Source: Pseudomonadota bacterium
Lineage (GTDB): Bacteria > Pseudomonadota > Gammaproteobacteria > Steroidobacterales > Steroidobacteraceae
Direction of reading: 5' to 3'
NCBI GenBank assembly: GCA_018241525.1
Contig: JAFEDR010000009.1
Span: 682,001 to 746,000 of the forward strand
DNA length: 64,000 nt
Part shown: positions 8,017 to 16,365 of the stretch, one piece after another
How positions within the stretch are numbered: position 1 is the first letter of the stretch
Layout of the letters: each line of letters opens with the position of its first letter
Position numbers and translations under genes: made by a program
Notes under the pieces: model-generated
Told to the model about the DNA's origin: nothing
The model's database searches: none
The model's input: the letters and a program-made list of their open reading frames with translations, nothing else

Positions 8017-8963
8017 CGCCACTCGACATCACGACCCAGCTGCTGCAGGTGCTCTGCGCGCTCGCGCTCGCACCGGCCTTCCTCGGCTGGGTCAACCAGT
8101 GCCGGGCGTGGCTGCAGAACCGCGCGGCGCCGAGCGTGCTGCAGCCCTACCGCGGGCTGCGCAAGCTTCTGATCAAGGAATCGGTGCTCGCGGAAAACGC
8201 CTCCTCCCTGTTTCGCTTCGCGCCGTACATCGTCTTCGGAACGATGGTCGCGGCTGCCGCGATCATCCCGTCGATGGGGACGGGCCTGCCGATGTCGCTT
8301 GCGGCCGACGGGATCGCGCTGGTCGGCCTACTCGCAACGGCGCGGGTCTTCCTCTCGCTCGCCGCGATGGACGTCGGCACGGCGTTCGGAACGCTCGGCG
8401 CGCGCCGCGAGATGATGGTGGGCTTCCTGGCGGAACCAGCGCTGCTCATGACCCTGTTCGTCGCGGCGATGATCTCCCACACGACGTCGTTGCCGCTGAT
8501 CGCGGCGGAGCTGACGAACCGGGCGCCCGCGCTGTACCCGAGCCTAGCCTTCACCGCCGTTGCCTTCACGATGGTGTTGCTCGCCGAGAATGCCCGGATT
8601 CCCGTCGACAACCCCGCGACGCACCTCGAGCTGACGATGATCCACGAGGCGATGCTGCTGGAGTACTCCGGCCGGCACCTCGCGCTGATGGAGTGGGCCG
8701 CGGCGCTCAAGCTCTTCAACTACGCCTGCATCGGCTTCGCGTTGTTCCTGCCGTGGGGCACGAGCCGCGAAGCCTGGGGGCCGGCCGGACTCGCACTCGC
8801 CGCGCCGTTGCTGCTGCTCAAGCTCGCACTCGCCGGAGGGGCGCTCGCGCTGATCGAGACGGTGTCCGCCAAGCTGCGGGTGTTCCGCGCGCCCGAGTTC
8901 CTCGCGACTGCCTTCCTGCTGGCCGTGCTCGGCCTGCTGGTCCACCTGCTGCTCGGCGACTGA
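8013..8963 (+). CDS. hyfC: HyfC/HycD (NuoH-like) membrane subunit
   Basis: A 316-residue membrane protein of the respiratory complex I subunit 1 / HycD family, which anchors the peripheral arm in the membrane. Conserved loop features are visible: GLRKLLIKE near residue 46, ARREMMVGFLAEPALL, and the long acidic motif ENARIPVDNPATHLELTMIHEAMLLEYSG (residues about 191-219), the counterpart of the quinone-site loop of NuoH. The GTG start at 8013 overlaps the hyfB stop (GTGA). The subunit would form the membrane-arm entry site next to the HyfI-like Fe-S protein. Confidence 0.9.
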   Translation: MTPLDITTQLLQVLCALALAPAFLGWVNQCRAWLQNRAAPSVLQPYRGLRKLLIKESVLAENASSLFRFAPYIVFGTMVAAAAIIPSMGTGLPMSLAADGIALVGLLATARVFLSLAAMDVGTAFGTLGARREMMVGFLAEPALLMTLFVAAMISHTTSLPLIAAELTNRAPALYPSLAFTAVAFTMVLLAENARIPVDNPATHLELTMIHEAMLLEYSGRHLALMEWAAALKLFNYACIGFALFLPWGTSREAWGPAGLALAAPLLLLKLALAGGALALIETVSAKLRVFRAPEFLATAFLLAVLGLLVHLLLGD

Positions 8964-8965
8964 CC

Positions 8966-9634
8966 ATGAACCCGTTGCCGCTCGACCTGCAACTCCTGAA
9001 CGCCTGCGCCTCGCTGCTACTTCTGCTGTCGTTCTCGATGCTGGCGCAGCGTCGCGTCGTGAACCTCGTGAACCTGCTCGCGCTGCAGGGGGCCTTGCTG
9101 TGCTTCGCGACCGTGCTGGTGGCGCTGCGCACGGGGCAGGCGCATCTGTACCTGTCCGCGGCGCTGACCCTGGCGCTGAAGGTGATCGGCCTGCCGCTGC
9201 TGCTGCACCGCCTGATCCGGCGCCTCGGCGTCTACTGGGATGCCGAGCCCGTGATCAACCCGTCCGGCACCATGCTGATCGGCCTACTGATCGTGGTCTT
9301 CTCCTTTGGTCTCGCGCAGCCGCTCGCGGCCCTTGCCAGCACCGCGACTCGGAGCACGCTGGGTATCGCGATCGCGGTGATCCTTCTCGCGTTCCTCGCC
9401 ATGATCACTCGCCGCAAGGCGATGTCTCAGGTGGTCGCCTTCCTGTCGATGGAGAACGGGCTCTTCTTCGGTGCGATGAGCGCGACGTACGGCATGCCGA
9501 TGGTCGTCGAACTCGGCGTCGCGCTCGACGTGCTCGTGGCGATGCTGGTGCTCGGCGTGTTCTTCTTCCAGATTCGCGAGCAGTTCGACAGCCTCGACCT
9601 GCACCATCTCGAGTCGCTGAAGGAGGTGGAGTAG
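8966..9634 (+). CDS. hyfE: HyfE (NuoK-like) membrane subunit
   Basis: A 222-residue protein matching HyfE of hydrogenase-4, a fusion-length relative of NuoK with about seven membrane segments. The C-terminal half has the conserved MSQVVAFLSMENGLFF (glutamate within a membrane helix) and ends with a hydrophilic FDSLDLHHLESLKEVE tail. The start is ATG 8966, two bases after the hyfC stop; a longer open frame upstream in the same phase is only a shadow of hyfC. HyfE/HycP-type subunits take part in the proton path of group-4 complexes. Confidence 0.88.
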   Translation: MNPLPLDLQLLNACASLLLLLSFSMLAQRRVVNLVNLLALQGALLCFATVLVALRTGQAHLYLSAALTLALKVIGLPLLLHRLIRRLGVYWDAEPVINPSGTMLIGLLIVVFSFGLAQPLAALASTATRSTLGIAIAVILLAFLAMITRRKAMSQVVAFLSMENGLFFGAMSATYGMPMVVELGVALDVLVAMLVLGVFFFQIREQFDSLDLHHLESLKEVE

Positions 9635-9635
9635 C

Positions 9636-11093
9636 GTGGAACTGCTGCTGCTCCTCGGCACGCCAGTCCTCGGCGCGCTCGTGCTCTGGGCGTTCGGTGC
9701 GCACCGCCGCGCGGCGGAGCTGAATGTGCTCTTCAGCGCCACCACCTTCGCCGCAGCGTGCGCGCTCACCGTGCAGGTCATCGCCCGCGGGCCGGTGCTC
9801 GTTCTGCACGAGCAGTTCCTGATCGACGCCTTCAACGTCTTCCTGGTGACGCTGACTGCGTTCGTCGGCCTGACGACGGCGCTGTTCTCGCGACCGTACA
9901 TGCGGATCGAGGCAGAGCACGGCCGCGTCGGCGCGCCGCGACTACGGCTCTACCACAGCATGTATCAGCTCTTCACGGCGACGATGCTGGTGGCGCTGAC
10001 CACCAACAATCTGGGACTGCTGTGGGTGGCGATGGAGGCGGCGACCCTGTCGACCGTACTGCTCGTCACGCTGTACCGCACGCCGGCAAGTCTCGAGGCC
10101 GGCTGGAAGTACTTCATCCTCTGCGGCGTCGGCATCGCGCAGGCTCTCTTCGGTACCATGCTCATCTACTTCGCCGCGGAGCGCGTGCTCGGTGCGGCGG
10201 GCGTGACGGCGCTGCTCTGGACGCACCTGAACGCGGTGAAGGGCCAGCTCGAGCCCGCGGTGCTCAGCCTCGCCTTCGTCTTCCTGCTGGTCGGCTATGG
10301 CACCAAGGTCGGGCTCGCGCCGCTGCACAACTGGCTGCCGGACGCGCATGCCGAGGGACCGACGCCGATCTCGGCGGTCCTGTCCGGGCTGCTGCTGAAC
10401 GTCGCGATCTACGCCGTCGTGCGCTGCAAGATCCTGGTGGAGGGCTCGCTTCGGTCGGCGCTGCCGTCGCAGATGATGATGGGCTTCGGGCTCGTCTCGG
10501 TCGTGCTGGCGTCGCTCTTCCTCTGGCGCCAGCGCGACATCAAGCGGCTGTTCGCGTATTCCTCGATCGAGCACATGGGCATCATCACCTTCGCGTTCGG
10601 CATGGGTGGTCCGGTTGCGAACTTCGCGGCGCTGCTGCACATGACCGTGCACTCGCTGACAAAGTCGGCCATCTTCTTCGCCGTCGGTCATGCCGCCCAG
10701 AAGGCCGGCACGCAGCTGATCGACAATATCCGTGGCCTGCTGACCCTGAGTCCGACGGTGGGCTGGGGGCTGATGCTGGGTTCGCTCGCGATCCTCGGTC
10801 TGCCGCCCTTCGGCGTCTTTGCCAGCGAGTTCCTGATCCTGACCACCGCCATGAAGCAGCAGCCGTGGGCAACCCCGGTGCTGCTGCTGGCGCTCGCGAT
10901 CGCGTTCGCGGCGATCTTCGGCAAGGTGCAGCCGATGGTGTTCGGGGACACCGAGGCGCGCCGCCTGCCGCACCCGCCGGCGCTGCTGCCGGTGTTCGCG
11001 CACCTCGCGATCGTGCTGCTGCTCGGCCTCTACGTGCCGCCGTATCTCGCCGGCTGGTACCGCGATGCGGCGCGATTGATCGGAGGGCCCTGA
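9636..11093 (+). CDS. hyfF: HyfF (NuoN/NuoL-like) antiporter subunit
   Basis: A 485-residue multi-spanning protein of the hydrogenase-4 subunit F type, a second antiporter-like module. Visible are E134 in LLWVAMEAATLST, K224 in GYGTKVGLAPLHNWLPDAHAE and a lysine in RQRDIKRLFAYSSIEHMG, the charged in-membrane residues required for proton transfer in complex I homologues. The GTG start at 9636 is one base after the hyfE stop, so translation is coupled. Escherichia coli hyf also has hyfD; no hyfD-like gene occurs here, so the complex would carry two pumping modules instead of three. Confidence 0.9.
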   Translation: MELLLLLGTPVLGALVLWAFGAHRRAAELNVLFSATTFAAACALTVQVIARGPVLVLHEQFLIDAFNVFLVTLTAFVGLTTALFSRPYMRIEAEHGRVGAPRLRLYHSMYQLFTATMLVALTTNNLGLLWVAMEAATLSTVLLVTLYRTPASLEAGWKYFILCGVGIAQALFGTMLIYFAAERVLGAAGVTALLWTHLNAVKGQLEPAVLSLAFVFLLVGYGTKVGLAPLHNWLPDAHAEGPTPISAVLSGLLLNVAIYAVVRCKILVEGSLRSALPSQMMMGFGLVSVVLASLFLWRQRDIKRLFAYSSIEHMGIITFAFGMGGPVANFAALLHMTVHSLTKSAIFFAVGHAAQKAGTQLIDNIRGLLTLSPTVGWGLMLGSLAILGLPPFGVFASEFLILTTAMKQQPWATPVLLLALAIAFAAIFGKVQPMVFGDTEARRLPHPPALLPVFAHLAIVLLLGLYVPPYLAGWYRDAARLIGGP

Positions 11094-11094
11094 G

Positions 11095-12630
11095 GTGGCG
11101 CTGCGCAAGTGGCGCGCGCGCGCCGGGCGGCTGGCGGGGCAACCGGCGGGCGCGCTGCTGCCAGTCGCGGCCGACGAATGGGTACCCGTCGCGACCGACG
11201 TCGCGGCGACCGGCGGCCAGCTGCTCGCGCTCTGGACGACGCCACGCGACGGCGCCACCGCCGCGGCCGTCAGCGCCGCGTACCTCGCCGACGGGGCGCC
11301 GCTCGTCGCCCGCCTGGCGCTCACGGACGGCCAGCGCTATCGCGGACTGCAGGAGCTCTTCCCGGCGGCCGCCCGCATGCAGCGGGCCGCCGCCGACCTT
11401 TCCGGCATCCACGCCGATGCACCGGACGAGCGGCCGTGGCTGCGGCACGCGGCATGGCCCGCGGATCAGGCGCCACTCTTGTCGCCACCACCACTACCGG
11501 TACCGCCCTGGACCGTGGACGACTACGCCTTCGTGCGCGTCACGGGTGAGGGCGTCCACGAGGTACCGGTCGGCCCGGTGCACGCCGGCATCATCGAGCC
11601 CGGACACTTCCGCTTCTCGATCGTCGGCGAGAAGGTGCTGCGCCTCGAGGAGCGCCTCGGCTACGTGCACAAGGGCATCGAGCGGCGCTTCACGGAACTC
11701 GCAGCGGGCGACGCGCACCGGCTCGCGGCGCGCGTCTGCGGCGACTCGGCGGTGGCGTACTCGTGGGCCTACTGCCAGGCGCTCGAGTCGCTGGCGGCGA
11801 CGATCGTGCCGCCGCGCGCGACGGCACTGCGTGCCGTCGGCCTCGAGCTCGAGCGGCTGCAGAACCACCTGGGGGATCTCGGCGCGCTCGGCAACGATGC
11901 CGGATTTGCCTTCGGTCTCGCGCAGTTCTCGCGCCTCAAAGAGGAGCTCACGCGCGCGATCGCGTCTGCGTTTGGCCAGCGCTACCTGCTGGACCTCGTG
12001 GTGCCCGGTGGCGTGGCCGCGGTGCCCGACGCGATCGCCGGCCGTGAGCTCGGTGCGGTCGTCGCGCGCACCGCGAGTCGCGTCCGCGAGTTGCGCGGCA
12101 TCTACGGCGAGCACGCCGGTGTGCGGGACCGGTTCGCCGGTGCCGGCATCGTCGCGCCGGAGCTCGCGCGGCGGCTCGGGCTCGCGGGGCTGGCGGGTCG
12201 CGCGAGCGGCCAGTCGCTTGACCTGCGGGTTGACGCGCCCTGGCCGCCGTACGATCGGTTCCGTCCGAAGCCGTGTGGCCGCGACGATGGTGACGTCGCG
12301 GCGAGGGTCGACGTCCGCTTCGACGAGGTCGAGGAGTCAAGCCGGCTCGTGCGTGCGCTGCTCGACGACCTCCCGGAAGGCCCGGAGCGTGCCACCCTCG
12401 CGTCGCCCGTCGAGGGCGAGCTCGGCATCGGCCTGATCGAGGGATGGCGCGGTCCCGTGCTGGTGGCGCTTGAACTGGCGGCCGGCGGGCGGATTCGCCG
12501 CTGCCACCCACACGATCCGTCCTGGCAGAACTGGCCGGTGCTCGAGCACGCCGTGATCGGCAACATCGTCCCGGACTTCCCGCTGATCAACAAGTCGTTC
12601 AACCTGGCCTACAGCGGCCATGACCTCTGA
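11095..12630 (+). CDS. hyfG: HyfG-like large subunit (NuoC-NuoD fusion) lacking Ni-binding cysteines
   Basis: A 511-residue fusion of a NuoC-like N-terminal part (about residues 20-130) and a NuoD/NiFe-hydrogenase large-subunit part (from about 150; GHFRFSIVGEKVLRLEERLGY). In true group-4 hydrogenases the metal site uses RxCGxC and C-terminal DPCxxC. Here the first motif reads RVCGDS (C215 kept, second cysteine replaced by S218). The C-terminus reads NIVPDFPLINKSFNL and ends SGHDL with no cysteine pair. NiFe-centre binding is therefore not supported. This fits the energy-converting hydrogenase-related (Ehr) group, which resembles hydrogenase-4 but makes no hydrogen. No hyp maturation genes or C-terminal protease are nearby, as expected. 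Confidence 0.88.
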   Translation: MALRKWRARAGRLAGQPAGALLPVAADEWVPVATDVAATGGQLLALWTTPRDGATAAAVSAAYLADGAPLVARLALTDGQRYRGLQELFPAAARMQRAAADLSGIHADAPDERPWLRHAAWPADQAPLLSPPPLPVPPWTVDDYAFVRVTGEGVHEVPVGPVHAGIIEPGHFRFSIVGEKVLRLEERLGYVHKGIERRFTELAAGDAHRLAARVCGDSAVAYSWAYCQALESLAATIVPPRATALRAVGLELERLQNHLGDLGALGNDAGFAFGLAQFSRLKEELTRAIASAFGQRYLLDLVVPGGVAAVPDAIAGRELGAVVARTASRVRELRGIYGEHAGVRDRFAGAGIVAPELARRLGLAGLAGRASGQSLDLRVDAPWPPYDRFRPKPCGRDDGDVAARVDVRFDEVEESSRLVRALLDDLPEGPERATLASPVEGELGIGLIEGWRGPVLVALELAAGGRIRRCHPHDPSWQNWPVLEHAVIGNIVPDFPLINKSFNLAYSGHDL

Positions 12631-12633
12631 CCG

Positions 12634-13158
12634 ATGCTGAAGACGCTGCGCACCATCGCCGGCATCGGCATCGTCTCGGAAGCGCCTCCGGCGCCGGATG
12701 CGACGTTGCGCCTGCGCGAGGCGCTGCAGGCGGAGATCCTGGAGCTGGTCGGTCGCGCGCTCTGCATCCGGCAGGTCGACGCCGGCTCCTGCAACGGCTG
12801 CGAACTGGAGATCCACGCGCTCAACAACCCGATCTACAACATCGAGGGCCTCGGCATCCGCTTCGTGGCGAGCCCGCGCCACGCAGACCTGCTGCTCGTC
12901 ACCGGGCCGGTGTCGGCGCACATGGCGACGGCACTGCGCCGCACCTACGAGGCGGTACCCGCGCCGAAGCTGGTCGTCGCCGTCGGTGACTGCGGCTGCA
13001 GCGGCGGCGTCTTCGGCACGAGCTATGCGAGCGCCGGGCCGGTCTCCGCGGTCGTGCCGGTCGATGTCGCGGTGCCCGGATGTCCGCCGAGTCCCGAGCG
13101 CCTGCTGCAGGGGATCCTGACGGCGATCCGTCCGGTCCGCGCCGACCGCGACCGCTGA
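12634..13158 (+). CDS. hyfI: HyfI/NuoB-like Fe-S subunit
   Basis: A 174-residue small subunit of the NuoB/HyfI family. The N2-type [4Fe-4S] ligands are all present: C53 and C56 in GSCNGCELE, C120 in VGDCGCSGG and C150 in VPGCPPSP. So, unlike the large subunit, this protein keeps its cofactor site and could pass electrons toward the membrane arm. It starts at ATG 12634, three bases after hyfG, and ends the operon. No HyfA- or HyfH-like ferredoxin subunit accompanies it, so the electron donor is unknown. Confidence 0.9.
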   Translation: MLKTLRTIAGIGIVSEAPPAPDATLRLREALQAEILELVGRALCIRQVDAGSCNGCELEIHALNNPIYNIEGLGIRFVASPRHADLLLVTGPVSAHMATALRRTYEAVPAPKLVVAVGDCGCSGGVFGTSYASAGPVSAVVPVDVAVPGCPPSPERLLQGILTAIRPVRADRDR

Positions 13159-13220
13159 GGTCGTTCCTGCCCGCCCAATTGCGGCAGAATCGGCCATCGA
13201 GGCGCGGCGCAGGAGCCGAC

Positions 13221-14138
13221 ATGCAGGCGAACCAGACCCGGACCCCGATCGCCACCCGGCCGCTCGGCCGCAGCGGCCTGAGCGTCGCGGCGGTGGGCTG
13301 GGGCATGTGGCGGCTCACCGGGGTATCCGCCGACGAGGCGGGCCGGCGTGTCGAGGCGGCACTCGCGATCGGCTGCACGCTGTTCGACACGGCGGACATC
13401 TATGGTCTCGGCACCGCCGCGGGCTTCGGTGGCGCCGAGGAGCTGTTCGGCAAGGTACTGCGGCAGTCGCCCGGGCTGCGCGATCGCATCGTGCTCGCCA
13501 CCAAGGCCGGCATCGAGCCCGGCGTGCCGTACAACTCCCGTGCCGATTACCTGGTGGCCGCCTGCGAGGCCTCGCTGCGGCGGCTCGGCGTGCCGCACGT
13601 CGACCTGCTGCAGGTGCATCGCCCGGACCTGCTGGCGCACCCGGCCGAAGTGGCGAGTGCGTTCGCCACGCTGCACCGGCAGGGGAAGATCCGCGCCGCG
13701 GGCGTGTCGAACTACACGGCGACCCAGGCGCGCGCGCTGCTCGCGCACCTCGACCTGCCCCTCGCGAGCCTGCAGCCGGAGTTCTCGCCGCTCGCGATCG
13801 AGCCGCTCACCGACGGCATCCTCGACCTGGCGCTCGAGCGGGACATCGCCGTGCTCGCCTGGTCGCCGTTCGCGCGCGGCGCGCTGGCCGACGCAGGCGG
13901 TGACGAGCGAGCGCGCCGCGTGATCGTCGAGCTCGATGCGATGGCGCGCCACCACGGCATCAGCCGAGCCGCCGCCGCCTACGCCTGGGTGATGGCGCAC
14001 CCGTCCGGGGCAGTGCCGCTGGTCGGCTCGCAGTCACCGGAGCGGATCCGCGAGGCCGGCGCTGCGCTCGGCGTTGCCGTGGACCCCGCGGAGTGGTACC
14101 GCGTGCTGGTCGCCTCGCGCGGCGCGCCGATGCCCTGA
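13221..14138 (+). CDS. Aldo/keto reductase
   Basis: A 305-residue NAD(P)H-dependent oxidoreductase with a TIM-barrel AKR pattern. The tetrad residues lie in FDTADIYG (Asp, Tyr), LATKAG (Lys) and LLQVHRPD (His), followed by GVSNYTATQA and WSPFARGAL. The ATG at 13221 follows AGGAG by five bases. A longer open frame from 13080 overlaps hyfI and is not used. It lies 62 bases after the hyf-like operon on the same strand, so read-through is possible, but no functional link is established. Its stop codon lies inside a perfect hairpin shared with the convergent TonB-receptor gene. Confidence 0.85.
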   Translation: MQANQTRTPIATRPLGRSGLSVAAVGWGMWRLTGVSADEAGRRVEAALAIGCTLFDTADIYGLGTAAGFGGAEELFGKVLRQSPGLRDRIVLATKAGIEPGVPYNSRADYLVAACEASLRRLGVPHVDLLQVHRPDLLAHPAEVASAFATLHRQGKIRAAGVSNYTATQARALLAHLDLPLASLQPEFSPLAIEPLTDGILDLALERDIAVLAWSPFARGALADAGGDERARRVIVELDAMARHHGISRAAAAYAWVMAHPSGAVPLVGSQSPERIREAGAALGVAVDPAEWYRVLVASRGAPMP

Positions 14139-14157
14139 GCGTGCGCGCGCTCAGGGC
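14132..14157. terminator. Shared bidirectional hairpin containing two stop codons
   Basis: GCCCTGAGCG (14132-14141) and CGCTCAGGGC (14148-14157) are perfect 10-base arms around a 6-base loop. The stop codon of the aldo/keto reductase (14136-14138) is in one arm and that of the convergent TonB receptor (14151-14153) in the other. The hairpin is symmetric, so it could end transcription from both sides, though no T-run follows. Confidence 0.6.
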
Positions 14158-16298
14158 GCGAGCGAGACCGTCAATGACAGCTCGAGCTGGCGAGCGGGCA
14201 TCAGGTAGAACGACTCGTCGCCGAACTCGCTGCCGGTGACCGGATCACGCCGGTCGGTGAGGTTGCGGCCGACCAGGCGCAGCGTATAGCGGCCCAGGCG
14301 ATAGCCCGCCTCGGCGTCCACCGTCGTGTAGCCGCCGACCGGCGTCGTATTGAGCCGGTCCAGGAACCGGCGACCAATGTAGGCGAGCTGCACCCCGCCG
14401 CGCACACCGCTGGCTGGCGCGTACAGCAGGCCCGCCGACGCGAGGCCGTGCGGCGAGAGCTCGAGCTGTCGGCCGTCCAGCTGCACCGTCGCGTCACCCT
14501 CGGTCGCGAGCGTGTTGCCGAAGCGCGTGTCGTGGTAGCTGTAGGCTGCCGTGACGAGCAGGTCGCCGCGCGGCCGCCAGCGCAGCTCCGCCTCGGCGCC
14601 GCGGAAGCGCTCCTGGCCGGCGTTCGCGAGCACCGGCGCGCCGCTGGCATCGGTCGTGTGCACGACCAGGTTGCGGAAGTCGAGCGAGAACAGCGCGACT
14701 TCCCACTCGAGCCGCCCGCCGGGCGCGACGCCGCGCAGGCCCGCCTCGAAGCCGTCGGCCGACTCGGGCTTCAGGATGTCCGGGTTGACGTCCGGCCCGA
14801 AATCGATCGCAGCAGGCTTGAAGGTATTGCGGTAGTTCGCGAACAGTCGCGCCTCGCCGGTCTGTGGCGTGCCACCCCAGAGCAGCGCGGTCAGGCCCGC
14901 GGCGCCGCTGAGGCGCGTCGCGGTCCGGCTATCGACCGCGTAGAGGTCATTCGTCGGATCGTAGGTATCGATGTGCGAGGAGACCTGGCGCTCGTCGGTG
15001 CGGTTGAGGCGCAGCCCGCCGAGCACCGTGACGCGGTCCGAGGCCGCCCAGCTCAGCTGCGCGTACAGGCCGCCAAAGCTGCGGCGATCGTCGAGCCCGT
15101 TGATCTCGTCGACGTGGCGGCTGCCGGAGGCCGGGGGTACGGCGCTGCCGTCGAGTGCGGCGACATAGGCGAAGTTGAGGCTCTGCTGCGTGCCGCGGCC
15201 GTACAACCAGTCGACGCCGGCGGTCAGCGACACGGACTTCGCGAGTGGCAACGCCACGTAGCTGTCGAACCAGGCGTCGTCGATGGTGCGGTCCTGGTTG
15301 AAGCCGTCCGCGTTGTTGCCGTCGTCGCCGACGGCGAGCTCCGGGCGCACGAAGCCGCGCACGTCGTGCACCGACGAGCGCGTGTACGAGAGCCGGGTGC
15401 GCCACTCGCCGTCGCCGAGCGGGACGCGGTAGCCGAAGCTGAGGCGCGCGCGGTGCTCGACGATGCCCGCGTCTGCCGGATTGAAGTTCGCGTCGAGCGG
15501 CGTCAGCGTCGTCAGGCCGGCGTCGGTGCGGACCACCGGGCTCGTCGGGTCCTGCCGCTGGACCGTGTACTCGGCATCCATCGTCGCCGAACCGGGTCCG
15601 AGCGGCGCGGCGGCCCGGTAGAGGCCGTGGACGCGATCGACCCCCTGGTCGCGGCCGGTCAGGCGATTGCGGTCGGTATCGAAGGCCAGCGACTGCCGGT
15701 AGTCGCCGATCGCCGGCAGCGCCGTCGAGAGGTCCGCCACGCCGCCGCCGCGGTTGCGGGCGGCGACCCGCGCCTCGCCGGCGCTTTCGCCGGCCGCGTA
15801 ACGCACGACGTGGATCACGCCGACGAAGGACGTTGCGCCGTACATCACGGGGGCAGCACCCTTCAGGATCTCGATGCGCTCGACGTCATTGAGGTCGAGC
15901 GTCGCGAGCGCCGGATTGAACGCGCCGCCCCAGGGAATGCCGTCGACGACCAGCAGAAAGGCGTCGAATTCATGCAGGCCCCAGAAGGATGGCACCGCGC
16001 CCGCCGGGCCCGCATCACCACCCGCAGGGGCATCGACGCCGGCGACGCCGGCGAGCGCGCTGCGCAGATCCGTCGCGCCGCGGTCGCGCAGCTCCGATCC
16101 CGAGAGGACCGTCATCGATTCCGGCACGTTGCGGACCGCTTCGGGCAGTCGCGTCACGGTGATCTGCACGTCGCGCCAGCCGCTGACGCCCGGTGCGTCG
16201 TCGGCCCGGGAACCCGTCGCCGCGAATGCAAGCGCGGCCGTGCCCAGGATCGAGAGGCGCCGGCGACGATCGCCGCGGGCCGCGAGAGCAACCATCAT
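14151..16298 (-). CDS. TonB-dependent outer-membrane receptor
   Basis: A 715-residue receptor with an N-terminal signal (Arg-rich start, then ILGTAALAFAATGSRA). The plug domain (DVQITVTRLPEAVRNVPESM, then VERIEILKGAAPVMYGATSF) precedes a beta-barrel ending in LELSLTVSLAP. TonB receptors import siderophores, vitamins, sugars or other scarce nutrients. The plug insert GGDAGPAGAVPSFWGLHEFDAF suggests no specific ligand to me. It lies 67 bases downstream of the cyclodeaminase-family gene and may be the last gene of a minus-strand unit that also holds an MFS transporter. A role in bringing in the substrate of those enzymes is plausible but unproven. Confidence 0.88.
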   Translation of the reverse strand: MMVALAARGDRRRRLSILGTAALAFAATGSRADDAPGVSGWRDVQITVTRLPEAVRNVPESMTVLSGSELRDRGATDLRSALAGVAGVDAPAGGDAGPAGAVPSFWGLHEFDAFLLVVDGIPWGGAFNPALATLDLNDVERIEILKGAAPVMYGATSFVGVIHVVRYAAGESAGEARVAARNRGGGVADLSTALPAIGDYRQSLAFDTDRNRLTGRDQGVDRVHGLYRAAAPLGPGSATMDAEYTVQRQDPTSPVVRTDAGLTTLTPLDANFNPADAGIVEHRARLSFGYRVPLGDGEWRTRLSYTRSSVHDVRGFVRPELAVGDDGNNADGFNQDRTIDDAWFDSYVALPLAKSVSLTAGVDWLYGRGTQQSLNFAYVAALDGSAVPPASGSRHVDEINGLDDRRSFGGLYAQLSWAASDRVTVLGGLRLNRTDERQVSSHIDTYDPTNDLYAVDSRTATRLSGAAGLTALLWGGTPQTGEARLFANYRNTFKPAAIDFGPDVNPDILKPESADGFEAGLRGVAPGGRLEWEVALFSLDFRNLVVHTTDASGAPVLANAGQERFRGAEAELRWRPRGDLLVTAAYSYHDTRFGNTLATEGDATVQLDGRQLELSPHGLASAGLLYAPASGVRGGVQLAYIGRRFLDRLNTTPVGGYTTVDAEAGYRLGRYTLRLVGRNLTDRRDPVTGSEFGDESFYLMPARQLELSLTVSLAP

Positions 16299-16365
16299 CT
16301 TAAGTAATCCCCCGGGGCCGGTCGGCGGCCCGACGGGAAATCCTACACGCGCGCCGCGCTGCCGG

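Noticed and set aside
9758..12436. An 892-codon open frame overlapping hyfF and hyfG in another phase
   Set aside because: Its translation is Arg/Ala/Gly-rich without family motifs, and both true genes in other frames are clearly recognised. It reflects the high GC content.
6013..13158. Reading the operon as a hydrogen-evolving hydrogenase-4
   Set aside because: The large subunit lacks both cysteine pairs needed for the NiFe centre, and no maturation genes are present.
14448..16307. A 619-codon open frame antisense to the TonB receptor
   Set aside because: Val/Arg/Glu-rich shadow with no domain; the receptor frame is unambiguous.
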